In this document: in pieces, positions 15,271 through 23,805 of the stretch | Numbering within the stretch: position 1 is the first letter of the stretch | How the letters are laid out: each line of letters opens with the position of its first letter | NCBI GenBank assembly: GCA_040754625.1 | Contig: JBFMCF010000107.1 | Span: forward strand, 1-32,792 | Length of the DNA: 32,792 bases | Reading direction: 5' to 3' | DNA from: a bacterium | GTDB taxonomy: Bacteria > JACRDZ01 > JAQUKH01 | Program-made: the position numbers and the translations under genes | The notes under the pieces: generated by a model | The model's input: only the letters and a program-made list of their open reading frames with translations | Database searches by the model: none | Told to the model about the DNA's origin: nothing

Positions 15271-16857
15271 ATGGAAATTCAGAAGAAACATATAGGGCTA
15301 ATCGGTCTTGGATATTGGGGAAAAAATCTTTTACGTAATTTGTATGAACTGGGAGTTTTGCATTCTGCCTGTGATTTGAATGAATATGTTATTAAAGAAT
15401 GTGAAAGAAAATATTCCGATATTAATTATACTGCTTCATTTGATAACATCTTTAAAAAACCAGAAATTAAGGCAATTGCGATTGCAACGCCTGCTGTTAC
15501 TCACTATGAACTTGTTAAGAAAGCTATAGCAAACGATAAAGATGTATTTGTCGAAAAGCCCCTTGCTTTGACAGTTAGGGAAGGAGAAGAGCTTGTTTAT
15601 CTTGCCCGGGAAAAAAATAAAATTTTAATGGTGGGGCATATTCTTCAATATCACCCTGCAGTAGTAAAATTGAAAGAAATGATTTCTTCAGGCGAACTCG
15701 GTAAAATTCGCTACGTATATTCGAATAGGTTAAATATAGGGAAGCTCCGGACAGAAGAAAATATATTGTGGAGCTTTGCCCCTCATGATATATCAATGAT
15801 TCTTATGCTGTTGGGGGAAGATCCTGTTGAAGTTTCTGCTTTTGGAGGTGATTATCTTAATCAAGGTATAAATGATATTACGTTGACAACATTAAATTTT
15901 AAAAATGGTATAAAAGGACACATATTTGTCAGCTGGCTGCATCCATATAAAGAGCAAAAATTGATAGTTGTTGGTTCAACAGGAATGGCGGTTTTCGATG
16001 ATGTCACAAAAGAAAAGTTGTTTTTGTATCCTCATCAGATTAAATGGGAAAACGGCAAAATTCCTGTGGCGCAAAAAGCTGATTTTCATGTCATTCCTTT
16101 CAGTGCAGGTGAACCTTTAAAATTGGAACTTCAACATTTTTATGATTGTGTTCAGTCGAGAAATACGCCAAAGACAGACGGGACTGAAGGATTAAAAGTT
16201 TTAAAGGTATTGGAAGCTGCGGAGGAGTCGTTGATTAAAAAAACAAGCATATCAATCCAATCCGGGAATTTGCCGCAGGGAGTCTTTATTCATAAAACTG
16301 CTTGTATAGATGATAATGTTATCTTGGGTGAGGGAACGAAAATATGGCACTTTTCACATGTCCTTAAAAATTCTAAAATTGGGAAAGACTGCATTATCGG
16401 ACAAAATGTGACAATAGGCCCGGATGCGGTTGTCGGCAATAAATGCAAGATACAGAATAATGTTTCTGTTTATAAAGGTGTGGTTCTGGAGGATGAAGTT
16501 TTCTGCGGTCCGTCGTGCGTTTTTACAAATGTTTATAATCCCCGTGCATTTATTGAACGCAAAAATGAATTTAGAAATACTCTAATAAAAAAAGGAGCAA
16601 CTATTGGTGCAAATGCAACTATTGTTTGTGGTGTTACTGTAGGTTCTTATTCGATGACAGGCGCAGGTGCTGTAGTGAAAAAAGATGTTCCTGATTATGC
16701 TGTTGTAACAGGTATTCCCGCAAAACAGACGGGATGGGTATGTAAGTGCGGCGTAACCTTTAAAGATTGTAAGAAAACATCCTTAGTGTGTAAATCTTGC
16801 GGGAGTAAATATAAAGTTAAAAAAGGGAATTTTTTAGTGATAGAGGAGAAAATATGA
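15271..16857 (+). CDS. Fused sugar-nucleotide oxidoreductase and N-acetyltransferase (WlbA/WbpB-WlbB/WbpD type)
   Basis: 528 residues; GAGGTG before the ATG. Residues 1 to about 325 are a Gfo/Idh/MocA dehydrogenase: Rossmann motif G12-L-G-Y-W-G17, then 'VEKPLAL' with the catalytic-region K96 of the EKP motif. Residues about 335-490 are a left-handed beta-helix of hexapeptide repeats like the WbpD/WlbB acetyltransferases, with 'TNVYNPRAFI' and 'GAGAVVKKDVPDYAVVTGIPAK'. A C-terminal zinc-ribbon-like tail follows, C491-x-C493 and C507-x-x-C510. In the known pathway the first enzyme oxidises C3 of UDP-GlcNAcA, an aminotransferase aminates it, and the acetyltransferase acetylates the new amine. 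The aminotransferase gene overlaps this one by four bases (ATGA), which strongly supports the assignment. WbpA- and WbpI-type partners are not in the window. Confidence 0.9.
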   Translation: MEIQKKHIGLIGLGYWGKNLLRNLYELGVLHSACDLNEYVIKECERKYSDINYTASFDNIFKKPEIKAIAIATPAVTHYELVKKAIANDKDVFVEKPLALTVREGEELVYLAREKNKILMVGHILQYHPAVVKLKEMISSGELGKIRYVYSNRLNIGKLRTEENILWSFAPHDISMILMLLGEDPVEVSAFGGDYLNQGINDITLTTLNFKNGIKGHIFVSWLHPYKEQKLIVVGSTGMAVFDDVTKEKLFLYPHQIKWENGKIPVAQKADFHVIPFSAGEPLKLELQHFYDCVQSRNTPKTDGTEGLKVLKVLEAAEESLIKKTSISIQSGNLPQGVFIHKTACIDDNVILGEGTKIWHFSHVLKNSKIGKDCIIGQNVTIGPDAVVGNKCKIQNNVSVYKGVVLEDEVFCGPSCVFTNVYNPRAFIERKNEFRNTLIKKGATIGANATIVCGVTVGSYSMTGAGAVVKKDVPDYAVVTGIPAKQTGWVCKCGVTFKDCKKTSLVCKSCGSKYKVKKGNFLVIEEKI

Positions 16858-18005
16858 AACAAATCCCGATGCTTGATTTAAAACTTGAATATGAGTATAT
16901 GAAAGATGAGATAGACAAAGCTATCAAGAAATGTCTCGATCACCAACATTGGATTTTGGGCCCAGAAGTAAAAGAACTGGAAGAAAAAGTTGCTTCATAT
17001 CTTGATATGAAAAATTGTATAGGTGTATCTTCGGGGACAGATGCCCTGGTGCTTTCTTTAAGGGCTTTGTCAATTAAGCTAAAAAAGAAGGAATATTTCG
17101 ATAAAAATGACTGGATAATCACTACTCCATTTACTTTTACTGCAACAGGTGATGCAATTTTAAGAGCGGGAGCAACACCGGTTTTTATTGATATAGATCC
17201 AGAAACATACAACATCGATACATCAAAAATCAAAGACTATTTGAATTCAAATGAAGGAAAAAGAGTTATTGGAATTGTCCCTGTTCATCTTTACGGCCAA
17301 TCGTGCGAAATGGACAAGATTTTGAAACTGGCTAAAGAATTTAACCTGTTTATAGTTGAAGATGTAGCCCAGGCCTTTGGCGGTATGTGGAAAGGGAAAA
17401 AACTTGGTTCTATAGGTGAATTAGGTGCCTTTAGTTTTTTCCCGTCAAAAAATCTTGGATGTTTTGGTGATGGCGGTATGGTGTCAACCAGTGATAATGA
17501 ATTGGCCGAAATTGTAAAAATGCTTTTAAAACACGGCGGGAAAGACAAATATAATGTAAACCATATTGGTTATAATGCCCGTCTTGATACATTACAAGCA
17601 TCGGTGTTAATTACAAAAATTAAGTATATTGACGAATTTAATGAAAAAAGAAGAGAAATAGCTGAGTGTTATAAAAAAGGATTATCTGCAGTAAAAGGTA
17701 TAACGATACCAGAAGTTATTAAGGATACTCTTCATGTTTTTCATCAATATACTATCAGAGTTAATAGCAATATAAGGACTGAATTACAGAATTTTTTGAC
17801 AGATAAAGGTATATCTACTATGGTTTACTATCCTTTTCCTTTGAATAAAATGAAGGTTTTTGAAAACAAATCTATAAGTTATCTTTCATTAGATAATGCT
17901 AAAAAAGCTTCTGAAGAAGTTTTAAGTTTACCAATTGAGCCTTTACAGAAGTATGAAGATACAAATTACATTATTGATTGTTTGAATAAATTTTTTATGC
18001 AGTGA
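16854..18005 (+). CDS. PLP-dependent sugar aminotransferase (DegT/DnrJ/EryC1; WbpE/WlbC-like)
   Basis: 383 residues. The start overlaps the previous stop in ATGA, with GAGGAG upstream. Family marks: 'MLDLKLEYEYMKDEIDKAI' N-terminus, 'VSSGTDALVLSLRAL' (cofactor phosphate binding), VED170-VAQ173 contacting the pyridine ring, and the internal aldimine lysine K199 in 'FSFFPSKNLGCFGDGG'. It should aminate the 3-keto sugar made by the oxidoreductase half of the preceding fusion, after which the acetyltransferase half acts, giving UDP-2,3-diacetamido-sugar. Length and motifs are normal and nothing is broken. Confidence 0.93.
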   Translation: MKQIPMLDLKLEYEYMKDEIDKAIKKCLDHQHWILGPEVKELEEKVASYLDMKNCIGVSSGTDALVLSLRALSIKLKKKEYFDKNDWIITTPFTFTATGDAILRAGATPVFIDIDPETYNIDTSKIKDYLNSNEGKRVIGIVPVHLYGQSCEMDKILKLAKEFNLFIVEDVAQAFGGMWKGKKLGSIGELGAFSFFPSKNLGCFGDGGMVSTSDNELAEIVKMLLKHGGKDKYNVNHIGYNARLDTLQASVLITKIKYIDEFNEKRREIAECYKKGLSAVKGITIPEVIKDTLHVFHQYTIRVNSNIRTELQNFLTDKGISTMVYYPFPLNKMKVFENKSISYLSLDNAKKASEEVLSLPIEPLQKYEDTNYIIDCLNKFFMQ

Positions 18006-18015
18006 ATAAAACTAA

Positions 18016-18099
18016 ATGGATTATTTCCGTATCATCAAAATATTAGCCGAGTATTATCAGAAATTTTCTTCAATAACTTATCTTTTTAAAAGATTTTAA
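18016..18099 (+). CDS. Possible 27-residue peptide upstream of the deacetylase
   Basis: A small frame, MDYFRIIKILAEYYQKFSSI..., ends at TAA 18097-18099, two bases before the deacetylase ATG. It is amphipathic with Tyr, Phe and Lys. It has no clear Shine-Dalgarno, and such a frame could occur by chance, but the deacetylase also lacks one, so translational coupling from this frame is conceivable. No known family recognised. Confidence 0.2.
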   Translation: MDYFRIIKILAEYYQKFSSITYLFKRF

Positions 18100-18101
18100 A
18101 C

Positions 18102-19040
18102 ATGTATTTAGTAATAACAATTGATGTGGAACCCGATTGCAGTTTATCATGGCTTTATTCGAATCCTTTGACTTTTGATGGTGTCCAGATTGGAATAGGT
18201 GAAAAACTTCAGCCTTTATTTAATAAGTATAATATCTGTCCTACGTACCTTATTAATAATGTTGTTATGGAAGATGCAAAAAGTGTTTCTGTTTTATTAA
18301 ATTTAAAAGGACATTTTGAACTTGGTGCCCATTTACACCCTGAATTTATAGAACCACAAAAGAAATATTTTGATTACTCTAATAAAAGAGGTGAAATGAA
18401 TGAATGTTATTTACATGAAGATGTCGAGTTTGGGAAAATAAAAAATATCACAGAATTATTTTACAAGTCTTTTAACCGTAAACCATTGTCTTTCCGGGCA
18501 GGGCGGTTTAGTGCCGGGGTAAATACAATAAAAAGTCTTAAGAAATTAGGGTATAAAGTTGATACTAGTGTTACACCTCATATTAATTGGAATGATGAAA
18601 CCCGGGAATTACCTGTTGATTATTCACAAGCTTTTGAACAGCCGTATTTTATTGCAGAGGATTCAATCCTGGGTAAATGTGACTCTGACTGCAACATATT
18701 GGAAGTCCCTGTATCAATAGCAAAAATAAAAAAAATATTCAGAAATGAAAAGCTTATATGGTTACGTCCTGTTTATTCAACCTATGAACAAATGATAGAT
18801 TTAATAAAACATTATCAAAAAAAATATAAACATTATGATTTTATAGTCGTAAATATGATGTTTCACAATATTGAGCTTATACCTGGTAAAAGCCCTTATA
18901 CAAAGTCTGAAGAAGAATGCAGGGAATATATGAAACTTCTTGAAAAATTTATGGTTTTTTGTTTAAAAGAAAGAATAGAAAGTGTAAATTTGTCAAAGCT
19001 CTATGATATTTCTCATGATAAAAAAATAAAGAAAAATTAA
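18102..19040 (+). CDS. Divergent polysaccharide deacetylase-like protein
   Basis: 312 residues. Features of the NodB/carbohydrate esterase 4 fold are visible but unorthodox: TID8-VEPD12 in the place of the TFDDG motif, 'ELGAHLHPEF' with H77 and H79 as metal-ligand candidates, 'FRAGRFS' (131-137) at the Arg motif, and a late FHN histidine. The pattern is that of WalW-like or uncharacterised deacetylase relatives found with glycosyltransferases. It probably removes acetyl groups from a sugar or polymer, perhaps in the cytoplasm because no signal peptide is seen. The start has no Shine-Dalgarno. It is nine bases upstream of a second, more typical deacetylase gene; the two are not obvious duplicates. 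Confidence 0.75.
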   Translation: MYLVITIDVEPDCSLSWLYSNPLTFDGVQIGIGEKLQPLFNKYNICPTYLINNVVMEDAKSVSVLLNLKGHFELGAHLHPEFIEPQKKYFDYSNKRGEMNECYLHEDVEFGKIKNITELFYKSFNRKPLSFRAGRFSAGVNTIKSLKKLGYKVDTSVTPHINWNDETRELPVDYSQAFEQPYFIAEDSILGKCDSDCNILEVPVSIAKIKKIFRNEKLIWLRPVYSTYEQMIDLIKHYQKKYKHYDFIVVNMMFHNIELIPGKSPYTKSEEECREYMKLLEKFMVFCLKERIESVNLSKLYDISHDKKIKKN

Positions 19041-19049
19041 TAATCATTT

Positions 19050-20105
19050 ATGAACTACCTAAATAGCGTTTCAGAAAGTTTTAGATGGAGGATGCGTAAA
19101 TTAAATAATAGCATTGATATATTTAAAAAATATACTTTATTTAAAATCGGATATTATCGAATGTCTATCGACAAGACAAGGGATCCGTACTTTATCCTTG
19201 CATACCATGGGATAACAGATAAAATCAGAAACCCTGTTATAGATAAATGGGCTGTTACTGCAAAGGAACTATCTGAACATATTGAGTTTTTGCAAAAAGA
19301 CTTTGAAATAGTAACCTTGGATACTCTGTTAGAGCTGGTTAAAAATAATAAAAAATTAAATAAACCTTGCCTTGTTATTACGTTTGATGATGGTTTTGAA
19401 AACATTTATCTTAATGCCTATCCTTTACTGCGTGGGAAAAAAATTCCTTTTTTAGTCGCTTTTCCTTCCGGATTGCTGGGAACATCAAGGACAATATGGA
19501 CAGTCGAGCTGGATATAATCACACAGCTTTCGTCCCTTGGGGAAATTTTTATTCCCTCTGCGAATGGCCTGCCAGATATTGTTTTTCCGTTAAGAAATAA
19601 AGAAGAACGTATCAGGGCTTCTATTGAAATACGACGAATTGCAATGCCTGTCGGCGGAGATTATTGCTGTAAAATTGCAGACAGCCTAATTGAACAATAT
19701 GGTTTTGATAATTATAATAATTTAATTGATGAATACCCTTATTTTAAAATGATGTCTGTCCCGCAGGCCCAAGAGATGGTTTTAAACGGAGTAGAGCCAG
19801 CGGTCCATGGAAGGTTTCACCTGCCGTTAAATAATGCTGATGATTCAACATTGAAAAATGAGATTGTTGAATCACGCAGGGAGCTTTCAGAAAAATTAGG
19901 CGTAAAAGATATCGGGCATTTTTGTTTATGCCATGGTGCATCCAGCGTAAAAGCTATCGAGCTTATAAAGCAAACAGGATATAAATCATGTTTGACATCG
20001 GAAAAACCCGGCAGAGTGAAATACGGTGACGATATGTATGAACTTAAAAGGTTTGAAAGCAACAAAAATATTTTGAATCTTGTTAGTTTATTAGCAAAAG
20101 AATAA
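19050..20105 (+). CDS. Polysaccharide deacetylase (NodB/CE4 family)
   Basis: 351 residues. Motif 1, T111-F-D-D-G115, supplies the catalytic base and a metal ligand; 'AYHGI' at 51-55 is the usual upstream strand. Motif 2 is 'VHGRFHLPL', an HxxxH metal pair. At the third motif, which usually reads RxPYG, this protein has 'FCLCHGASS', so the arginine is missing. No clear signal peptide is visible, although the first forty residues are basic. The likely reaction is N- or O-deacetylation of the polysaccharide or its precursor, in line with its place among modifying enzymes (deacetylase-like gene upstream, phosphoglycerol-transferase-like gene downstream). Confidence 0.86.
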   Translation: MNYLNSVSESFRWRMRKLNNSIDIFKKYTLFKIGYYRMSIDKTRDPYFILAYHGITDKIRNPVIDKWAVTAKELSEHIEFLQKDFEIVTLDTLLELVKNNKKLNKPCLVITFDDGFENIYLNAYPLLRGKKIPFLVAFPSGLLGTSRTIWTVELDIITQLSSLGEIFIPSANGLPDIVFPLRNKEERIRASIEIRRIAMPVGGDYCCKIADSLIEQYGFDNYNNLIDEYPYFKMMSVPQAQEMVLNGVEPAVHGRFHLPLNNADDSTLKNEIVESRRELSEKLGVKDIGHFCLCHGASSVKAIELIKQTGYKSCLTSEKPGRVKYGDDMYELKRFESNKNILNLVSLLAKE

Positions 20106-20135
20106 TCTGAGAGGCAGATAGGACAGGATTAATAT

Positions 20136-22247
20136 ATGGATTTTTTAAAAGAGAATAAATTGAGGGGAAACTATTTATTTGCCTGCAAATCGGTCTTTTA
20201 CATGGCAGGTAAGGTATTAATTGCTTCCTTTCTTGTGGGTATTTTTGCAGTTGCAAAAATATTTTATAACGGCGGACCCGGTTATAGAAATATTTTATTA
20301 ATTGGAGGGACAGTTTTGACATTTTTTACAATGACTATTTATGGGGTACTGGTTGCTTTTTACAATGACGAAAAGCAAGATAGCTGGTTAAAATTATTTA
20401 TTTCTTTCTGTGGTTTTTTTCCCTTTATTTTCGGTTGTTATTTGATTTTTTATGAATCATTTTGGAGGGCTAAACTTTTATTAAAGGAATTTTCCTTCCA
20501 AACAATATTAGCAGGATTATTTTTTTTATCTGTGGGGCTAATTATAATAAATGGCATCAATAAAATAAAAATATTGCAAAAAAATAGTGACAAAAGATTT
20601 TATTTTGCAAATTGGTCTTTTGCCTTTATTTTATTTTTGTTTGCATTCCCAAGATTACTTGGAGGGATATCGCCGCAGGGAAATAGTTTCAGATTAGAAA
20701 TTCCTTTTATTTTGTTTTGGTATTGGTTTTTTTGTTTTATCCAAAGAGAAAATAATTATAAACCATACATAGCTGCAGTTCCGATTTTATTATTTTATTT
20801 ATTCTTTGATTTATATTATATCGCATTTGGCAAAATATTTAAGATTATTGATATTAAAGAAATACCTGGATTGGTTAAAGTCCTTCCTTTTTCTTATACT
20901 GTTGTCGGTATAATGTTGATAATTATACCTTCCTTTTTATATATATTGTTTGTTGATTACAAGAAATACAAACAATTATTAGCAGGAATGATTATAGTAT
21001 TTTGTTTAAGTTGTACTGTTAAATATACCCCGGACATTTTTTTGAAGTTTTTTAATTTTACCTCAAAAGGTGTCACTGAGTGGTCGGACAAAAAGAGTGT
21101 TGAAGATAACGGCCGTTTTATGATGATACTATATTCAGAAGCAAAAAGAAATTTGGCGATCAAACAAACTATGTTATTTAGAAATAGGGATAAATATGAG
21201 AAAGAAATAAAAGCATTATCAAGTTATCTTGCCAGAAAAAGTATCAAAAGAAATATCCATTTAATAGTATTAGAAAGTTTTCTGGACCCAACGCTTTTAA
21301 GGAATGTCAGGTTTTTAAAAGAACCAATTTATCAGGAATTTTCATCTTTCTTTCATGGAAAAGAAGGATTTTCCATTTCACCGGTATTCGCGGGTAAAAC
21401 AGCCCAGGCGGAATTTGAAATATTATGCGGTATCCCGGCGCTTGATGTTCTTGACAGTGTGGAGTTTAATTTATTTACAGGGGGTGATGCGTACGGCCTC
21501 CCGGGAATTTTAAAAGAAATAGGTTATCGCACCATTGTCTCTAACGCTTACAGGCCGGATTTATTTAATGCTTTCCAGGCCTATAAAAGTATAGGTTTTA
21601 GCGAGATATATTTTCCCGTTGAATATACACCTGGATTGGAGACTTATCTTTCAACGGGGGATATCACAGATGAAGAAATAATGTTTGACAGCACTCTGTT
21701 TGATCAAAATATCAAATTTATTTCCAGGATTATTCAAAATAATCCTGGTCAACCTATATTTAATTATGTTATAGGTTCCTACGGCCATTATCCATTTAAG
21801 CTAAATAGGAATAAACGGCCTGAGATAATCGAAATAAATTCTGAAATAGGCGGGGATGAACTCAAAAGGCAGGTTAATCAATTTTATTACCGGAGCGAGG
21901 CCGTAATTAAGTTTGTAAAAGAATTAATTAATATCGACCCTGGTAGTATGATTGTTTTAGTCAGTGACCATCTTCCATTTTTTGTTGATTCTGATGACTA
22001 TAGTTTATTTGGTTACCTGGAAAATATAGAAAATGCAAACAAGTATAATAGAATTTATATTGTTGAAAACGGAGAACCTGTAAAATATGATACCATTTTT
22101 CATCATGATATCCCAACTCTAATATTGAATTATATTACAGGCGGGCAATATCTTCTGGAAAATCATTACGATTTCGGGTTGAGACCAATAGATAAGTCAA
22201 AATATTATGAAAAATATATGCGGTTCATGGCACACGCTATTAAATAA
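20136..22247 (+). CDS. LtaS/MdoB-like membrane phosphotransferase (alkaline phosphatase superfamily)
   Basis: 703 residues. About eight hydrophobic segments fill residues 15 to about 300; a soluble domain follows. That domain has the metal-site marks of the lipoteichoic acid synthase/phosphoglycerol transferase group: E380 in 'IVLESF', the likely catalytic nucleophile T422 in 'FAGKTAQAEFE', and D611-H612 in 'VLVSDHLPFF', plus 'FNYVIGSYGHYPF' and 'HHDIPTLILNYITGG'. Relatives move phosphoglycerol or phosphoethanolamine from lipids to glycans outside the inner membrane. The function here is probably decoration of the exported polymer with phosphoglycerol or a similar group; donor and acceptor are inferred only. 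The gene lies between the deacetylases and a run of glycosyltransferases. Confidence 0.85.
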   Translation: MDFLKENKLRGNYLFACKSVFYMAGKVLIASFLVGIFAVAKIFYNGGPGYRNILLIGGTVLTFFTMTIYGVLVAFYNDEKQDSWLKLFISFCGFFPFIFGCYLIFYESFWRAKLLLKEFSFQTILAGLFFLSVGLIIINGINKIKILQKNSDKRFYFANWSFAFILFLFAFPRLLGGISPQGNSFRLEIPFILFWYWFFCFIQRENNYKPYIAAVPILLFYLFFDLYYIAFGKIFKIIDIKEIPGLVKVLPFSYTVVGIMLIIIPSFLYILFVDYKKYKQLLAGMIIVFCLSCTVKYTPDIFLKFFNFTSKGVTEWSDKKSVEDNGRFMMILYSEAKRNLAIKQTMLFRNRDKYEKEIKALSSYLARKSIKRNIHLIVLESFLDPTLLRNVRFLKEPIYQEFSSFFHGKEGFSISPVFAGKTAQAEFEILCGIPALDVLDSVEFNLFTGGDAYGLPGILKEIGYRTIVSNAYRPDLFNAFQAYKSIGFSEIYFPVEYTPGLETYLSTGDITDEEIMFDSTLFDQNIKFISRIIQNNPGQPIFNYVIGSYGHYPFKLNRNKRPEIIEINSEIGGDELKRQVNQFYYRSEAVIKFVKELINIDPGSMIVLVSDHLPFFVDSDDYSLFGYLENIENANKYNRIYIVENGEPVKYDTIFHHDIPTLILNYITGGQYLLENHYDFGLRPIDKSKYYEKYMRFMAHAIK

Positions 22248-22255
22248 ATTACTCT

Positions 22256-23476
22256 ATGAAATTAAGGATCGCTTTTTTAACAGCAGAATCAGTAACAGAA
22301 GGTGCTTTTGACGGTGGGCTGGCAAATTATCTAAACCGGATAACAAAAGGCTTTATGTCAAGAGGGCACGAGGTTGAAGTATTTTCCATATCAAATAAGA
22401 ATGAAACGATAGAAAATAACGGTATTAAAATACACAGGATAATTCCAGAGGCTAAGTGGTATAGTTTTACAAGCCGTTTTTTCAGGAAAAAGTTAAGCAG
22501 TTTCAGGTGGTTATTTCTGGAATCTTATTGTTTATATAAAAAATTTATTGAAAGACATAAAGAAAAACCCTTTGATATTGTTCAGGTCCCGAGCTACAGA
22601 GCGTCAGGTTTATCTATTGTTCTTAGAAATAAACTTCCGATAACTACGAGAATATCAAGTTACAGAAAATTAAGCAATGAGACACACGGGAAAGAAAGGA
22701 ATTTAGATGTCAGGCTTGAAGAATGGCTTGAAGAGGTTGTTATCAGGCGGGTCTGTAGGTCTTATGCCCCAAGTAAATATTTGGCTGATAAAATATCAAG
22801 CACTTTGCACAGGAAGATTGATGTTTTAAAACCATCTTTTTTTATAGACCTCGATAGAAGCAGATATGATGATGAATTTTATGCTAAAAATCTAAAAGAA
22901 AAAAAGTATATCCTGTTTTTTGGGGGAATAAATAAATTGAAAGGTATTTTCATTTTACTTGAAGCACTTAAGAAAGTTTTTAAAGAAAATAGTCAGATTA
23001 ATGTTGTTTTTATTGGAGAAGATGTCCCTTACAAAAACAGAAATTGTATGGAAATAGTAAAACAAGAATTAAGTGAGTATCTCAATAGAATTTATTATTT
23101 TAAACCTCTGCCGCATGCGATTCTTTATCCGGTTTTGATGAATTCTGAAATTGTAGTAATACCTTCTCTGGTTGATAATATTCCAAACACCTGTCTTGAA
23201 GCCATGGCTCATGGGTGTGTAATTGTTGCCTCGGATGGGGCAAGCCTTGATGAGTTGATAGAGAATGGTAAAAGTGGGTTCTTATTTAAACTGGGGGACC
23301 CTGATTCTCTGGCAGAAAAACTTTTATTGGCATGGAATTTGTCTCAAGAAGAAAGGGAAAGAATAAGCGCTAATGCAAAAAAGGCGATTGAAAAATTGGC
23401 ACCTGAAATAGCTGTGAAAGAGTTGGAAGATTATTATGTAAAAACGATTGAAGAATGGAAGAAAAACAAACTATAG
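22256..23476 (+). CDS. GT4 glycosyltransferase
   Basis: 406 residues, eight bases after the previous stop. A GT-B N-domain opens with MKLRIAFLTAESVTEGAFDGG and the segment 'GGLANYLNRITKGFMSRGHEVEVFS', in which GG binds near the acceptor site. The C-domain has 'LFFGGINKLKGIFILLEAL' and 'VVIPSLVDNIPNTCLEAMAHGCVIVAS', containing the donor-site Glu, then 'ELIENGKSGFLF'. This is a complete family 4 retaining transferase. It is the last gene before the toxin-antitoxin pair and shares no promoter with it. A weak AT-rich hairpin over its stop codon is not convincing as a terminator. Confidence 0.88.
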   Translation: MKLRIAFLTAESVTEGAFDGGLANYLNRITKGFMSRGHEVEVFSISNKNETIENNGIKIHRIIPEAKWYSFTSRFFRKKLSSFRWLFLESYCLYKKFIERHKEKPFDIVQVPSYRASGLSIVLRNKLPITTRISSYRKLSNETHGKERNLDVRLEEWLEEVVIRRVCRSYAPSKYLADKISSTLHRKIDVLKPSFFIDLDRSRYDDEFYAKNLKEKKYILFFGGINKLKGIFILLEALKKVFKENSQINVVFIGEDVPYKNRNCMEIVKQELSEYLNRIYYFKPLPHAILYPVLMNSEIVVIPSLVDNIPNTCLEAMAHGCVIVASDGASLDELIENGKSGFLFKLGDPDSLAEKLLLAWNLSQEERERISANAKKAIEKLAPEIAVKELEDYYVKTIEEWKKNKL

Positions 23477-23504
23477 TTTTTAGACTGTAGTTGCTTAATA
23501 GAGC

Positions 23505-23533
23505 TTGACATACGACGTATAAATTAATATAAT
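23505..23533 (+). promoter_or_regulatory. Perfect-consensus promoter of the toxin-antitoxin operon
   Basis: TTGACA (23505-23510) and TATAAT (23528-23533) are both perfect and separated by the optimal 17 bases. Transcription would begin near 23540, leaving a leader of about 17 bases that consists mainly of the ribosome site AAGGAGGT (23543-23550). This is by far the strongest promoter seen in the window. Confidence 0.88.
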
Positions 23534-23542
23534 ATATACGTC
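23514..23542 (+). promoter_or_regulatory. Operator-like inverted repeat over the toxin-antitoxin promoter
   Basis: GACGTATA (23514-23521) and TATACGTC (23535-23542) are perfect eight-base inverted repeats 13 bases apart. They flank the -10 box, with the right arm covering the expected transcription start. Binding by the antitoxin or the toxin-antitoxin complex would block the very strong promoter, the usual autoregulation of such operons. The binding is inferred. Confidence 0.6.
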
Positions 23543-23556
23543 AAGGAGGTATTGAT

Positions 23557-23805
23557 ATGGATACAAAATTAACCTTACGATTGGAAGATAATTTAATAAG
23601 AAATGCAAAAAAATATGCTAAAGGGAAAGGTTCCAGCCTTTCTATAATAGTTTCAAATTATTTCAGGTCTATTTTGATTAATCTAAAAGAAGAAAATATC
23701 GAATCACCTGTTTTATCTGAAATAGCGGGTATATTATCTCCAAGGGCTGATAATAAAAAATTGCTCAAAAGTTACAAAAAACACATTGAGGAGAAATATC
23801 TTTGA
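23557..23805 (+). CDS. Antitoxin of a PIN-toxin pair (DUF6364/ribbon-helix-helix-like)
   Basis: 82 residues with AAGGAGGT seven bases before the ATG. The N-terminus, 'KLTLRLEDNLIRNAKKYAKGKGSSLSIIVSNYFRSI', has the strand-helix-helix pattern of ribbon-helix-helix antitoxins (a short beta strand KLTLRL, then two helices). The charged C-terminal half (about 45-82) probably wraps the toxin. It should neutralise the PIN protein encoded next and, through the DNA-binding N-terminus, repress the operon at the palindrome 23514-23542. Its stop overlaps the toxin start by four bases. Small, AT-rich and standing alone with its own promoter, the pair looks like a cassette inserted between glycosyltransferase genes. 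Confidence 0.82.
   Translation: MDTKLTLRLEDNLIRNAKKYAKGKGSSLSIIVSNYFRSILINLKEENIESPVLSEIAGILSPRADNKKLLKSYKKHIEEKYL

Noticed and set aside
16940-17548. Minus-strand frames inside the aminotransferase gene
   Set aside because: Antisense reading of a complete, conserved enzyme with no supporting signals.
23469-23492. Terminator over the end of the 22256 glycosyltransferase
   Set aside because: The stem AACTATAG/CTGTAGTT is AT-rich with a mismatch and no T tail follows.
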